Source: Rhodobiaceae bacterium UBA7804 (GTDB lineage: Bacteria; Pseudomonadota; Alphaproteobacteria; Parvibaculales; Parvibaculaceae). Taken from it: a stretch of 48,222 bases of DNA. This document shows positions 30,930 through 40,653 of the stretch, one piece after another (position 1 is the first letter of the stretch; each line of letters starts with the position of its first letter). Both the position numbers and the translations under genes were made by a program. The stretch lies in the NCBI GenBank assembly GCA_002480495.1, contig DLCG01000015.1, forward strand, positions 27,052-75,273. The letters run 5' to 3'. The notes below the pieces were generated by a model, which was given only the letters and a program-made list of their open reading frames with translations, had not been told where the DNA came from and did no database searches.

Positions 30930-33005
30930 TCAGCGGCCTTCGCGCCACCAGGCAAGCGCCAGCGCGCCGAGAATGAGGATGAGGGCGAGGGGTCCTGTGA
31001 GAAGCGGCACCTGATGAACGGCGTGGACGAGATATTGCTCGTTCCGCTGCAGGCCCATCCAGTTTGCGCCCGCCGCGTCCTGCCCTTCGCGCACGGGGCG
31101 GATGGCGGGCGTGTCATCGGCGTTCTCGCCCGCCCACCAGACGCCGCCGCCGGTCGCATCGGCGATGGGCTGCATGAGGTCCGCCGTCGCGCGAACATCC
31201 GAGAATTCGCGCGGGTTCAGGGGACCCGCCGCCGCGACCGCCGACAGCTCGCCCTGCTGGATGCGGTAGAGGCCGAGTTCCGCCGCTTCCGTCGTGCCCT
31301 CGAAGCGGCCGGGCGCCACTTCTTCCAGCGCCACTTCGCGCTCCTTGCCGGAAGGAAGCGTGACGCGGGCAGGCGGCGTCTCATCCGCCATGGTGCGGCG
31401 CTTCACGGTGAGTGTGCCGCCCTGCGCGGCAGCGGAGAGGTTTTCCTCCTCCAGGTCCGGCTCCTTCATCAGCCAGTGAGCGAGACGCCGCAGAAGCTCC
31501 GCCTGCGGACCGCCGCCTTCATAGCCGCGCGACCAGAGCCAGACCTGATCGGAGAGGAGTTGCGCCACGCGGCCTTCGCCCGCCCGGTCGAGCAGCATAA
31601 GCGGCTTGCCGTCCGGCGTTTCCATCAGCTCTTCGCCATGATCGGCCGTCACGTCGATGGTGCGGAACCAGCGGCCCCATTCGGGCGGAGATTTCGCGGC
31701 GCCGGGCAGTTCGGCGGTGACAGGATGACGCTGTCCCGTCTCGGTCACTTCCGCGCGATATCCGCCGACGGAAATCTCTCCCGTTGGCTGGCCGGGCAGG
31801 ATCGCGGCAAGGGGCGTCCTGTAGATCGAATAGGGCGAGGCGAAGGCCGGGCCCTCGGCGGCGAGAAAGGCGCCACCGCGTTCCACATATTCGACGATGT
31901 TCAGGTAATAGCCGAGCGGCAGCACGCCGCGCCGCTTGTAGCGGTCGAAGATGATGAGGTCGAACTCGTCGAGCTTCTGATCGAAGAGTTCATGCGTCGG
32001 AAAGGTGATGAGCGAGAGCTCGCCGATGGGCGTGCCGTCATGCTTTTCCGGCGGGCGCAGGATGGTGAAGTGGACGAGGTCGACCGACGGGTCCGACTTC
32101 AGAAGGTTTCGCCATGTACGTTCGCCGGGATGCGGCTCGCCGGAGACGAGCAGGACGCGCAGGCGGTCGCGCACACCGTTTGCGATGACGACGGCGCGGT
32201 TGTTGAGCGTCGTGAGTTCGTTCGGACCTTCCTCGACGTCGATCTCGATGACGTTCGGGCCGCCATGAGAGAGACGCAGCGCGACCGTGCTTTCCCGGCC
32301 GATGGCGACGTCCGCCGTCGCGGCCTCCGCTCCGTCGATCCGCACGGTGACGCGCGCGCTCTCGCCCGCCGGTGCCTCGCCGGCGGAAGTCTCGTCGACA
32401 CGGAAGGAGAGCTTCACCGGTTCGTCCACGATGCCGAAGCGCGGCGCTTCGGTGATACGGAGGCGGCGGTCCTTCTCGCCCTTGCGGCCGATCACGACGG
32501 CATGAACCGGCGCATCGAAGCCGAGCGCGGCGGCCGACCCTGGGACGTCCTGCACCTGCCCGTCGGTGATGAAGATCGCGCCCGCGATGCGCTCGCGGGG
32601 CACATCCGAAAGGGCTTCTTCCAGCGCGGAGAAAAGCGCCGTGCCCGCCTCGCCGTCGGGGTCGTTCGTCGCTGTGACGATGCGCGTCTCGATCCCTTCC
32701 TCGCGGGCGAGGCGTTCGGCGATCTTTTCGAGCGCGGCGGATGTTTCCTCGGGCCGCACGCCGATCTCCTGGCTCTGGCTGCGGTCGACCACGATCGCCG
32801 CCACATCGGGCACGGCTTCGCGGTCTTCCTGCCGGATGGTGGGATTGGCGAGGGCTGTAATGAGAACGGCGAAGGCGCATGCGCGCAAGGGCGCGCCTCG
32901 CGCGCGGCGGAAAGCGGCATAGGCGAGAGCCGCGAGACCGGGCAGGGCGAGAAGCGCGATGGTCCAGGCGGGAATGAGCGGTTCGAAGACGATGTTCCAG
33001 GCCAT
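30930..33005 (-). CDS. VWA-like membrane protein of the MoxR operon
   Basis: 691 residues. Two N-terminal helices (about 15-58) and one at the C-terminus (about 670-688, LTGPLALILILGALALAWW). Between them a periplasmic domain; the section from AAIVVDRSQSQ with AGAIFITDGQV resembles von Willebrand A/glutamine-amidotransferase-like folds. Last gene of moxR-DUF58-BatA-this protein, 9-base gap to the previous gene. Family proteins are thought to work with MoxR ATPases in envelope stress; mechanism unproven. Confidence 0.8.
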   Translation of the reverse strand: MAWNIVFEPLIPAWTIALLALPGLAALAYAAFRRARGAPLRACAFAVLITALANPTIRQEDREAVPDVAAIVVDRSQSQEIGVRPEETSAALEKIAERLAREEGIETRIVTATNDPDGEAGTALFSALEEALSDVPRERIAGAIFITDGQVQDVPGSAAALGFDAPVHAVVIGRKGEKDRRLRITEAPRFGIVDEPVKLSFRVDETSAGEAPAGESARVTVRIDGAEAATADVAIGRESTVALRLSHGGPNVIEIDVEEGPNELTTLNNRAVVIANGVRDRLRVLLVSGEPHPGERTWRNLLKSDPSVDLVHFTILRPPEKHDGTPIGELSLITFPTHELFDQKLDEFDLIIFDRYKRRGVLPLGYYLNIVEYVERGGAFLAAEGPAFASPYSIYRTPLAAILPGQPTGEISVGGYRAEVTETGQRHPVTAELPGAAKSPPEWGRWFRTIDVTADHGEELMETPDGKPLMLLDRAGEGRVAQLLSDQVWLWSRGYEGGGPQAELLRRLAHWLMKEPDLEEENLSAAAQGGTLTVKRRTMADETPPARVTLPSGKEREVALEEVAPGRFEGTTEAAELGLYRIQQGELSAVAAAGPLNPREFSDVRATADLMQPIADATGGGVWWAGENADDTPAIRPVREGQDAAGANWMGLQRNEQYLVHAVHQVPLLTGPLALILILGALALAWWREGR

Positions 33006-33014
33006 TCAGCGCTC

Positions 33015-35822
33015 CTACTGGCCCAGCCGTTCGAGAAGCGCCGGCACATGCACCTGATCTGCCTTGTAGTTGCCGGTGAGCGCATACATGACGAGGTTGA
33101 CGCCGAAGCGTTCCGCCATTTCGCGCTGGCGTTCGCCGCCCGGCACGACGGCATAGAGCGCACGGCCTTCCCGGTCGCGCGCCCATGCGGCGGCGTAGTC
33201 GTTCGAGCCGACGATCACGGTCGAGACGCCGTCATTCGAAAGATTGCCGCCGTCCGGCGAGGAAGCCTCTACCCAGAGTTCGCCTCCGGTCCAGCGGCCG
33301 GGAAAATCATGCATGAGGTAGAAGGATTTGGTGAGCACATGGCCCTGCGGAACGGGCTCGAGCGGCGGAAGGTCGAGGCGGCCGAGAAGGCGGCGAAGCG
33401 TCGCCGTGCCGGGCGTGACCATTCCGCCGACAGCCTGATCCTGATCTCGCGTGTCGAAAAGGATCGTGCCGCCATTCTTCATATAGGCGTTGATCTTGCC
33501 GAGCGTTTCTGGCGCTAGATCTTCCTGTCCCGGAGACATCGGCCAGTAGAGAACCGGAAAGAAGGCGAGTTCGTCGGTGGCGAGATCGACGCCCATCGGT
33601 TCTGCCGGTTCGAAGGCGGTGCGCATGGCGAGAATGCGGCTCAGGCCGGAAAGGCCCGCCTCGCTCGTCGCGTCGATTTCCGCATTGCCGGTGATCACAT
33701 AGGCAAGGCGCGTATCGAGCGATGCCTTTAGTGCGAAATCGTCATTGCCCGCTTCCTGCGCCAATGCATCCCCCGGCGGAAGCAGGAGAAGCGCGGCGAG
33801 CAGAACGGGGGTGAAGCGGGCGGCAAAGCGCACCCGCCTGATCCGCTCCGTTTCGAAGAGGCCGGTCACCCAGAGAGCGGCGACGGTATCCAGTACCAGC
33901 AGGATGAGGGCGATGACGAAGGCAGGCGTTGCGAGGCGTTGTTCGGCGCGGCCCTCGAAGGCGCGCCGCTCGGTAACGCCGTTCAGCACGCCGATGGGCG
34001 TGAGTTCGATATCCGCGGTTGCGAGGTTGAGCGCGCGGGGATTCCCTGCCGTGCCGTAAAGCCCGGGCGGATGGCGGGGGCTGCGCTCGGCGCTTTCGAA
34101 CTGCTCGACGGAAATCGCCGTCGCCGTCGCGGGCGGCGTGCCGAGGCGTCCGAAACCGTTGAGCGTTGCAAGCGGGCTGAGGAGGTCGCTCCGCGCCGAT
34201 GCGGCACCCTGTTCGGGAAGACCCCCAACCGCCTGCGAGAGCGCGACGGTGCGCCGGAGCATTTCGACGAACAGACCGGAGATCGGCAGGTTCGACCAGT
34301 CGCGGTTCGCTGGTACATGGAAGAGAACGACGAGACCTTCGCCTCGCCTTGCCGCGGTGACGAGCGGTGTGCCGTCCGAAAGCCGCGCCCAGGTCCGGCT
34401 GGAGAGATCGGGAACGGGTTCCGCCAGCACCTGCCGAGACACGGTCACGTCGTCCGGCACGTCGAGACCGAAGAAGGGGCTTTCCTCCTCGAAGGGCGCG
34501 AGATGCTGAGGCGTGCTCCAGGAAAGCGTGCCGCCGAGCGCACGCCCGCCGCTGCGGAGCGGCACGGGCACGAGGTCGTCGCTCTTTTCAGCCATGCGGG
34601 GACCGGCGAAGCGGATGAGCAGTCCGCCCTGGCTCACCCAGTCCTCCACGCGGGCATAGTCGGCATCCGTCAGATTGCCGATATCGGCAAGAATGAGGAC
34701 CGAGAGCGGCGAGGCGAGAAGCATTTCGATCTCGCCTTGCGCATCGCGGGAGGGCGGCGTCTCGCGCAGCTCCGCGTAGGGCCCGATGGCGCGGCGCAGA
34801 TAGTAGGCGTCGGAGAGAAGGGGTTGCGCTTCCTCCGCGCTGGCGCCGGACACGATGGCGACGCTGCGGCGGCGCCAGCGTTCATCCGCGAGAACGACAG
34901 CGCCCGCCGATTGTTCGCCCGCGATGTCGAGACGCGCAACCTTGTTGCGCAGTTCGAGCGGCAATTCGAAAGCCGCCGTCGCGCTCTTGGCGCCGTCCTC
35001 GAACATGAATGGCGTCTCGCTCAGGACGGCGCCATCCTCCTGCGTCGCGCGGACGCTTCCTGTTTGCGGGCCACCTGCCTCGGCGCGGATCACGGTCGCG
35101 GCGAGGACGCCGCTCTCCTCTCCTGGTGGCAGAAGCGCAAGGGCGCGATTGCCGGGCGCGGGTTCGATCAGCGTGAGGCCCGCGCTGCCTGCGATGGCGG
35201 AAAGACGCCGGGCGAATTGCGCTGCGGCGCCATAGTCGAGACCGTCCGAGATCCAGACGGTCTGCACGCTTTCCCGTTCGAGCGTTTCCGCACCTTCGAG
35301 TCTTTCGGCAAGGGCTGTCCGGTCCGGCTCTATGGGCTGCGGCTCCAGGGCGCGGGCGCGCGCCCTTGCATCGTCCGCCGTCTCGAAGTTGAGCTCCGGT
35401 GCGTTCGTGTCCGGTGCGGTTCCGACGACGAGAACGGGACGGTTCGCGCGGCCTGCTTCGGCGATGAGGCCGTCCATCGCGGCGCGGCGCTCGTTCCAGT
35501 GCGAGGCGGCAGCCCAGCCATTGTCGGTCACGATGAGAAGGGGGCCGGTGCCCGCGATGCGCGGCGCGGGATTCCAGACCGGTTCGGCAAGCGCGAAGAT
35601 CACGAGAGCGGCGATCGCAAGACGCAGAAGCAGAAGCCAGAGCGGCGTATGCGCGGGCGTTTCCTCCTCGCGCACCAGGCCGACAAGCAATCTGATAGCG
35701 GGAAAGCGCACGCGCTTCGGGAGCGGCGGGCTCACGCGCAGCAGCCACCAGATCGCGGGCAGCGCGGTGAGGCCGAGCAGGAGCCAGGGGCTTGCGAAGG
35801 CGAGGGGGCCGAGCGTGAGCAT
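33015..35822 (-). CDS. BatA-type/DUF4159 membrane protein
   Basis: 935 residues. N-terminal BatA-like segment (FASPWLLLGLTALPAIWWLLR and a second helix LLLLRLAIAALVIFALAEPVW), a large periplasmic middle with one VWA-like part, another membrane stretch near 645-690 (FVIALILLVLDTVAALWVTG; FTPVLLAALLLLPPG) and a C-terminal DUF4159 domain (about 700-935: LDTRLAYVITGNAEID, FFPVLYWPMSPGQEDL, GGTILFDTRDQDQ). DUF4159 has a class-I amidotransferase-like fold. Acts in the membrane with the MoxR ATPase; role in aerotolerance or envelope maintenance is suggested from Bacteroides Bat genes only. Confidence 0.85.
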   Translation of the reverse strand: MLTLGPLAFASPWLLLGLTALPAIWWLLRVSPPLPKRVRFPAIRLLVGLVREEETPAHTPLWLLLLRLAIAALVIFALAEPVWNPAPRIAGTGPLLIVTDNGWAAASHWNERRAAMDGLIAEAGRANRPVLVVGTAPDTNAPELNFETADDARARARALEPQPIEPDRTALAERLEGAETLERESVQTVWISDGLDYGAAAQFARRLSAIAGSAGLTLIEPAPGNRALALLPPGEESGVLAATVIRAEAGGPQTGSVRATQEDGAVLSETPFMFEDGAKSATAAFELPLELRNKVARLDIAGEQSAGAVVLADERWRRRSVAIVSGASAEEAQPLLSDAYYLRRAIGPYAELRETPPSRDAQGEIEMLLASPLSVLILADIGNLTDADYARVEDWVSQGGLLIRFAGPRMAEKSDDLVPVPLRSGGRALGGTLSWSTPQHLAPFEEESPFFGLDVPDDVTVSRQVLAEPVPDLSSRTWARLSDGTPLVTAARRGEGLVVLFHVPANRDWSNLPISGLFVEMLRRTVALSQAVGGLPEQGAASARSDLLSPLATLNGFGRLGTPPATATAISVEQFESAERSPRHPPGLYGTAGNPRALNLATADIELTPIGVLNGVTERRAFEGRAEQRLATPAFVIALILLVLDTVAALWVTGLFETERIRRVRFAARFTPVLLAALLLLPPGDALAQEAGNDDFALKASLDTRLAYVITGNAEIDATSEAGLSGLSRILAMRTAFEPAEPMGVDLATDELAFFPVLYWPMSPGQEDLAPETLGKINAYMKNGGTILFDTRDQDQAVGGMVTPGTATLRRLLGRLDLPPLEPVPQGHVLTKSFYLMHDFPGRWTGGELWVEASSPDGGNLSNDGVSTVIVGSNDYAAAWARDREGRALYAVVPGGERQREMAERFGVNLVMYALTGNYKADQVHVPALLERLGQ

Positions 35823-35831
35823 TGCCGGGGC

Positions 35832-36773
35832 CTACATGCCCGGCCGGGGCGGCTTGCGCGCGGCGATGGCGCCGGACAGGGCGCCGTATAGCGCGAGCAG
35901 CGCCGTTTGCGGGCTGCGGTCGGTGCGGTGCGTGGCGAAGGTGAAGTTGATGCGGCGCGCCGTTTCGACGATCCGGTTGCGGTGGATATCGAGGCGCTGG
36001 TGATAGGCTTCGCGAAGGTTCTGGGCGCGGCCGACCATGAGACGCAGCTCTTCCTCGACGCCTTCGAACTCCGTGCGGCCCGAGAAGGGCAGGTCCTCTT
36101 CCGCGGGATCGAGCACCTGGATCATGTGACCGCGAATGCCTTCCGAGGCGTAGCGCTTGATGCGCTCGACGATTTCCTCGGCGGGCGACAGAAAATCGCT
36201 GATGAGGACGACCTGCGAATAGCGCGGCAGATGCTCCGGCGGTGGCAGGCTTTCCGTGTTGGTCGCCTCGTTCTCAGGCGCGTCGATCAGTGCATGGGCC
36301 ATGCGGCGGAGCGCGGCGCGGCCGGGCGTTGGCGTGAAACCGGCCCCAAGCGCCGCAACGCTTTCACCGCCCTGAACGAGAAGCGATGAGAGCGCGAGCG
36401 CGATCACGGTCGCACGGTCCTTCTTGGTGCAGGGCGCGAAGTCGGAGGCGTAGTCCATGGAGGCGGAACTGTCGCGCCATATCCAGATGCTTTCGGCCGC
36501 TTCGCGCTCCGTCTCGCGCACGAAGAGATGGGTCGAGCGCGCGGAATGGCGCCAGTCGACGGAGGCTGCCGTATCGCCTTCGCGGTAGCGGCGGAACTGC
36601 CAGAAGGTTTCGCCCATGCCGGTGCGGCGGCGTCCATGCACGCCTTGCGCGACGGTCGAGGCGACATGCTCCGCCTCGGTGACGAGCGGCGGCATGGCTT
36701 CGGCAAGCGCTTCCGCCTGCTCGCGCAGGCCGATGGCGCCGGAAGATGCCGAATGTGGTCCGGAGAGACTCAT
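35832..36773 (-). CDS. DUF58 domain protein
   Basis: 313 residues. The DUF58 core is seen as GMGETFWQFRRYREGDTAASVDWRHSARSTHLFVRETEREA (shown here only in parts: RRYREGD, DWRHSARS, VRETERE), a remnant VWA MIDAS region IWRDSSASMDY and a C-terminal half with RYSQVVLISDFLSPAEEI. DUF58 proteins accompany MoxR ATPases. 12 bases from moxR and 9 bases from the next gene. Confidence 0.88.
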   Translation of the reverse strand: MSLSGPHSASSGAIGLREQAEALAEAMPPLVTEAEHVASTVAQGVHGRRRTGMGETFWQFRRYREGDTAASVDWRHSARSTHLFVRETEREAAESIWIWRDSSASMDYASDFAPCTKKDRATVIALALSSLLVQGGESVAALGAGFTPTPGRAALRRMAHALIDAPENEATNTESLPPPEHLPRYSQVVLISDFLSPAEEIVERIKRYASEGIRGHMIQVLDPAEEDLPFSGRTEFEGVEEELRLMVGRAQNLREAYHQRLDIHRNRIVETARRINFTFATHRTDRSPQTALLALYGALSGAIAARKPPRPGM

Positions 36774-36785
36774 TCCCGTCTTTCG

Positions 36786-37784
36786 TTAGCCGAGGTTGCG
36801 GCAGAGCCTGTCGATAACCCCGCTCACCGTCACGCCTTCGGCGCGGGCGGAGAAGTTCAATGCCATGCGATGGCGAAGCACGGGCGCGGCAAGCGCCGTC
36901 ACATCCTCGATCGAAGGCGAGAAACGCCCGTCGATCAGCGCGCGGGCGCGAACGGCGAGCATCAGCGCCTGGCTCGCGCGGGGGCCGGGCCCCCAGGCGA
37001 CATGGCGCTCGACTTCGTCCGATGCGCCTTCCTCGGGCCGGGCGGCGCGCACGAGTTCGAGGATCGCGTTCACGACCTTCTCGCCCACAGGCACGCGGCG
37101 GACGAGGCGCTGCGCGGCCATCAGGTCTTCCACGGTCATGGCAGCGCGGGCTTCCGCCACGGTTTCGCCCGTGGTCGAGAGCAGCATGCGGCGCTCCGAC
37201 TCAAGATCGGGATAGTTCACGTCGACTTGCATGAGAAAGCGGTCGAGCTGGGCTTCCGGCAGCGGATAGGTGCCTTCCTGCTCCAGCGGGTTCTGCGTCG
37301 CGAGTACATGGAAGGGAGCGGGCAGCTCGTAGCGGACGCCTGCCACCGTCACCTGCTTTTCCTGCATGGCCTGCAGAAGCGCCGATTGGGTGCGCGGGGA
37401 GGCGCGGTTGATTTCGTCGGCCATCAGGAGCTGGCAGAAGACCGGGCCCTTGATGAACCTGAAACTTCTGTGGCCCTGGTCGCTTTCTTCCAGCACTTCG
37501 GAGCCGAGAATATCGGCCGGCATCAGGTCCGGCGTGAACTGCACGCGCTTGTCGTCGAGGCCGAGCACCTGGCCCATGGTGTGGACGAGAAGCGTCTTCG
37601 CGAGGCCCGGCACGCCGACCAGCAGCGCATGGCCGCCCGCGAGCACCGTCACCAGCGTCTGGTCGATCACGGCTTCCTGGCCGAAAATCACCTCGCCGAT
37701 GGCCTCGCGCGCCGCCGCGATCTTCGCGCCGGTTTCCTCGATTTCCTGGACGGCGGAGCCGTCGGCTTCACTGAGTGTCTGCAT
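36786..37784 (-). CDS. MoxR-family AAA+ ATPase
   Basis: 332 residues from the ATG at 37784. Walker A GVPGLAKT (about 60-67), Walker B LLMADEINRASPRTQSALLQAMQE (DE within), sensor 1 ATQNPLEQEGTYPLPEAQLDRF. MoxR proteins act as chaperone-like ATPases for VWA/DUF58 partners, here the genes directly downstream. The start is uncertain: ATGs at 37859 and 37808 are in frame; 37784 is chosen as the family body starts shortly after. Divergent from DUF1285. Confidence 0.92.
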   Translation of the reverse strand: MQTLSEADGSAVQEIEETGAKIAAAREAIGEVIFGQEAVIDQTLVTVLAGGHALLVGVPGLAKTLLVHTMGQVLGLDDKRVQFTPDLMPADILGSEVLEESDQGHRSFRFIKGPVFCQLLMADEINRASPRTQSALLQAMQEKQVTVAGVRYELPAPFHVLATQNPLEQEGTYPLPEAQLDRFLMQVDVNYPDLESERRMLLSTTGETVAEARAAMTVEDLMAAQRLVRRVPVGEKVVNAILELVRAARPEEGASDEVERHVAWGPGPRASQALMLAVRARALIDGRFSPSIEDVTALAAPVLRHRMALNFSARAEGVTVSGVIDRLCRNLG

Positions 37785-37947
37785 TGACCTACATATTGGT
37801 GGTGACATGCCTTCTGGCCTGCCACCGTGCCGCATCCCGTTATCGTATTGCGCCGCCATTGGCGCGGGGCTTCTTGACGATAATATGGCCGGATTCTCGG
37901 GCCCCAGGCACTAATTCGCTGTTCAACTCCGCGGGAGGAGAGGAAAT

Positions 37948-38583
37948 ATGGCCGCCGTGACCGGAAAGACAGCCGCAAAGGCGGAAAAGCCCGAATCGGG
38001 AAGCGCTCCCGGCGGGCTGAAAGGGCTCGCCGCCGCCGAAGAGGCGGGAAAGAAGGCCAAGGGCCTGCCGCCGGTCCATTTATGGAATCCCGAATTCTGC
38101 GGCGATCTCGACATGAGAATCGCGCGGGACGGCACCTGGTTCTACATGGGCACGCCGATCGGCCGCGAGCGGCTGGTGCGTCTCTTTTCCACTATCCTCC
38201 GCCATGACGAGGACGGGAAATATTATCTCGTGACGCCGGTCGAAAAGGTCGGGATCACGGTGGACGACGCGCCTTTCCTCGCTGTGGCGATGAAAGTGGA
38301 GGGCGAGGGGCGCGATCAGGTCCTGACCTTCACCACGAATGTGGGCGACGAGACGGTCGCGGGGCCTGACCATCCGATGCGCTTCGAGATCGACGCGGAA
38401 ACGGGCGAGCCGGCTCCCTACGTCCATGTACGCGCGCGGCTCGACGCGCTTGTCAATCGCGCCGTCTTCTACGATCTCGTGGAGCTCGGCACGGAAGAGG
38501 AGCATGAAGGCGAGCAATGGTTCGGCGTCTGGTCCGGCGGCGTCTTCTTCCCCTTCATGCGTGCAGGCGAGGTGGCCTTCTAG
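37948..38583 (+). CDS. DUF1285 family protein
   Basis: 211 residues. A flexible, Ala/Gly/Lys-rich head (1-45), then the DUF1285 domain: HLWNPEFCGDLDMRIARDGTWFYMGTPIGRERLVRLFS (parts: CGDLDMRI, GTWFYMGTPIGR) and YYLVTPVEKVGITVDDAPF. Function unknown. GGGAGGAGAG precedes the ATG. First gene of DUF1285-nudix-cca, an order I recall as conserved in alphaproteobacteria with MoxR on the opposite strand. Confidence 0.88.
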   Translation: MAAVTGKTAAKAEKPESGSAPGGLKGLAAAEEAGKKAKGLPPVHLWNPEFCGDLDMRIARDGTWFYMGTPIGRERLVRLFSTILRHDEDGKYYLVTPVEKVGITVDDAPFLAVAMKVEGEGRDQVLTFTTNVGDETVAGPDHPMRFEIDAETGEPAPYVHVRARLDALVNRAVFYDLVELGTEEEHEGEQWFGVWSGGVFFPFMRAGEVAF

Positions 38584-38593
38584 CCGGACGCCC

Positions 38594-39262
38594 ATGACAG
38601 CCTATCGCGATCTCATTCTTTCCCGGACGGACCGGGAGCCGCCCGCGCTCGCCGCGCTGCTCGCTCAAGAGGGCCTGCCGGGCCTTCGGGGCGACCACGA
38701 CCTCAATCCGCCCGAAACGCGCGCGCAGCCCGAGGGCAATGTCTGGGTGGAGCCGGAAGAGCGTGCCTCGCTTCGCCCGGCTGCCGTTCTCGTCGGCGTC
38801 ATCGAACATGCGCATGGGCCGAACGTGCTGTTGACGCGCCGCGCGGATCATCTGGGCTCGCATTCGGGTCAGGTCGCCTTTCCGGGCGGCAAGATAGAGC
38901 CGGGCGAGACGCCAGCCGAGGCCGCGATCCGCGAAGCGGAGGAGGAAGTGGGCCTCGACCCCGCCCATGTGGAGGTCGCGGGCTATCTCGACGCCTATGA
39001 GACGGGGACGGGTTTCCGCATCCTGCCGGTGGTCGGTTTCGTCCGCCCCGGCTTCACGCTCACCATCTCGCCGGACGAGGTGGCCGAGGCCTTCGAGGTG
39101 CCGTTCTCCTTTCTCATGGACCCGGCAAACCATGAGCGCCACCACGCCATGTGGCGGGGAAAACGGCGCGAATATTACGCGATGCCCTATAATGGCCATT
39201 ACATCTGGGGCGCGACCGCCGGCATGCTGAAGAACATGTATGACCGGCTCTATGGCGACTGA
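38594..39262 (+). CDS. NUDIX hydrolase, CoA pyrophosphatase (NudL) type
   Basis: 222 residues from the ATG at 38594. The NuCoA motif LLTRRADHLGSHSGQVAFPGG directly precedes the Nudix box (GGKIEPGETPAEAAIREAEEEVGLD), as in CoA pyrophosphatases that cut CoA into 4'-phosphopantetheine and adenosine diphosphate. Ends in YIWGATAGMLKNMYDRLYG. Starts 10 bases after DUF1285, so they share a transcript. A longer frame starting inside DUF1285 is rejected. Confidence 0.88.
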   Translation: MTAYRDLILSRTDREPPALAALLAQEGLPGLRGDHDLNPPETRAQPEGNVWVEPEERASLRPAAVLVGVIEHAHGPNVLLTRRADHLGSHSGQVAFPGGKIEPGETPAEAAIREAEEEVGLDPAHVEVAGYLDAYETGTGFRILPVVGFVRPGFTLTISPDEVAEAFEVPFSFLMDPANHERHHAMWRGKRREYYAMPYNGHYIWGATAGMLKNMYDRLYGD

Positions 39263-39362
39263 ATGCCTCATGTCTGCGCCATAATGCGGCGGAGACAGGC
39301 GCGCCTCCGCCGCCTATAAGTTGAGAATAATTATCAGAGAAGAAGCGATCGAGGAGGCCCGA

Positions 39363-40613
39363 ATGAGCGCCGAAAAGGAACTGGCCCGTGCCGCATGGCT
39401 CAATGAGGCCGACACGAAAGCCGTGATGGAAGCGCTTGGCGCGAAGGGCGGCACGGCGCGCTTCGTCGGCGGCTGCGTCCGCAATGCGCTGATGGGCGAA
39501 CCCGTCTCCGATATCGATATCGCGACCACCGAGACGCCGGAAGGCGCGAAGGCGCTTCTGGAAGCGAAGGGCATCAAGGTCGTTCCCACGGGGATCGACC
39601 ACGGCACCGTCACCGCCGTCACACCTACCCGTCATTTCGAGATCACGACGCTGCGCGTCGATGTCGCGACGGATGGCCGCCGCGCCGATGTCGCTTTCAC
39701 GGGCGGCTGGCTCGAAGATGCGAAGCGCCGCGACTTCACGATGAACGCGCTTTATTGCGACGCCGACGGCACGGTGCACGATCCGCTGGGCGGGCGCGAC
39801 GATCTGAAGGCGCGCGTGGTGCGCTTCATCGGCGATCCGCATGAGCGCATCCGGGAAGATTATCTCCGCATCCTGCGCTTCTTCCGCTTCCATGCCTTTT
39901 ACGGCAAGGGCGAGCCGGACGCGGCGGGGCTTCGCGCCTCAGCGGAAGAGCGCGATGGCCTCAAGCAACTTTCCGGCGAGCGCGTGCGCGACGAACTGCT
40001 CAAGATCGCGAGCGCCGACGAGGCGGGCGCCGCCTTCCGTCACATGGCGGCGGCGGGCATCCTCGCCGTGGTGCTGCCGGAGGCGAGCCGCCTCGACCGT
40101 TTCGAAAAGCTCGTCGAAATCGAGAGCCAGCAGCTCTTCGTTCCCGCCGATCCGATCCTTCGCCTTGGCGCGATGCTCGATCTCGACAAGGCGGGCGTGG
40201 CCGCTCTCGCGCAACGCCTCAAATTGTCGAACAAGGATCGCGACCGCCTCGCGGCCATGCTCACCGACAAGACGAAGATCGTCTGCTACCTCTCCATGCG
40301 CGAGGTGCGCCGCGCGCTCTATCTGATGGGCCGCCAGCTCTTCAAGGATCGCGTCTCGCTCGGCTGGGCGGACGACCGGCGCGGGCACAATGCCTTCCAG
40401 TGGCGCGCGATGCTCGCCATGGCCGACAGCTGGGAGAAGCCCGAACTGCCGCTCACCGGCGAGATGATCAAGGCTGCGGGCGTGCCCGAAGGGCCGGAGA
40501 TCGGCCGTGTGCGGAGGGAGGTCGAGGAGTGGTGGGTCGACAGCGACTTCATCGACGACGAATTCTCGATCATCGAACGCTTGAAGGCGGTGGTGCAGGC
40601 GACGGTATACTGA
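39363..40613 (+). CDS. cca: CCA-adding enzyme / tRNA nucleotidyltransferase
   Basis: 416 residues. Class II polymerase head: GGCVRNALMG (36-45) and the DID carboxylates (50-52), then RRDFTMNALYCD (about 123-134), DPLGGRDDLKARVVRFIGDPHERIREDYLRILRFFRFH (parts: GGRDDL, RFIGDP, DYLRILRFFRFH) and a helical body and tail. It adds or repairs the 3' CCA of tRNA or could polyadenylate RNA; in alphaproteobacteria one gene usually does CCA. The ATG at 39363 follows GAGGAGGCCCGA. Third gene of the DUF1285 row, 100 bases after nudL. Confidence 0.93.
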   Translation: MSAEKELARAAWLNEADTKAVMEALGAKGGTARFVGGCVRNALMGEPVSDIDIATTETPEGAKALLEAKGIKVVPTGIDHGTVTAVTPTRHFEITTLRVDVATDGRRADVAFTGGWLEDAKRRDFTMNALYCDADGTVHDPLGGRDDLKARVVRFIGDPHERIREDYLRILRFFRFHAFYGKGEPDAAGLRASAEERDGLKQLSGERVRDELLKIASADEAGAAFRHMAAAGILAVVLPEASRLDRFEKLVEIESQQLFVPADPILRLGAMLDLDKAGVAALAQRLKLSNKDRDRLAAMLTDKTKIVCYLSMREVRRALYLMGRQLFKDRVSLGWADDRRGHNAFQWRAMLAMADSWEKPELPLTGEMIKAAGVPEGPEIGRVRREVEEWWVDSDFIDDEFSIIERLKAVVQATVY

Positions 40614-40653
40614 GCGCCCCCGCATCATGGGGGCATATGGGGAGGGGAAGTCC

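Noticed and set aside
30891..33518. Very long open frame on the plus strand, opposite the VWA-like and BatA/DUF4159 genes
   Set aside because: It is a shadow of the minus-strand genes in GC-rich DNA: it spans the junction of two strong genes, has Arg/Gly/Ala-rich low-quality sequence and no domain.
33939..35891. 650-codon open frame opposite the BatA/DUF4159 gene
   Set aside because: Antisense shadow; composition (Arg, Gly, Glu) mirrors the codon bias of the true gene and no family is recognisable.
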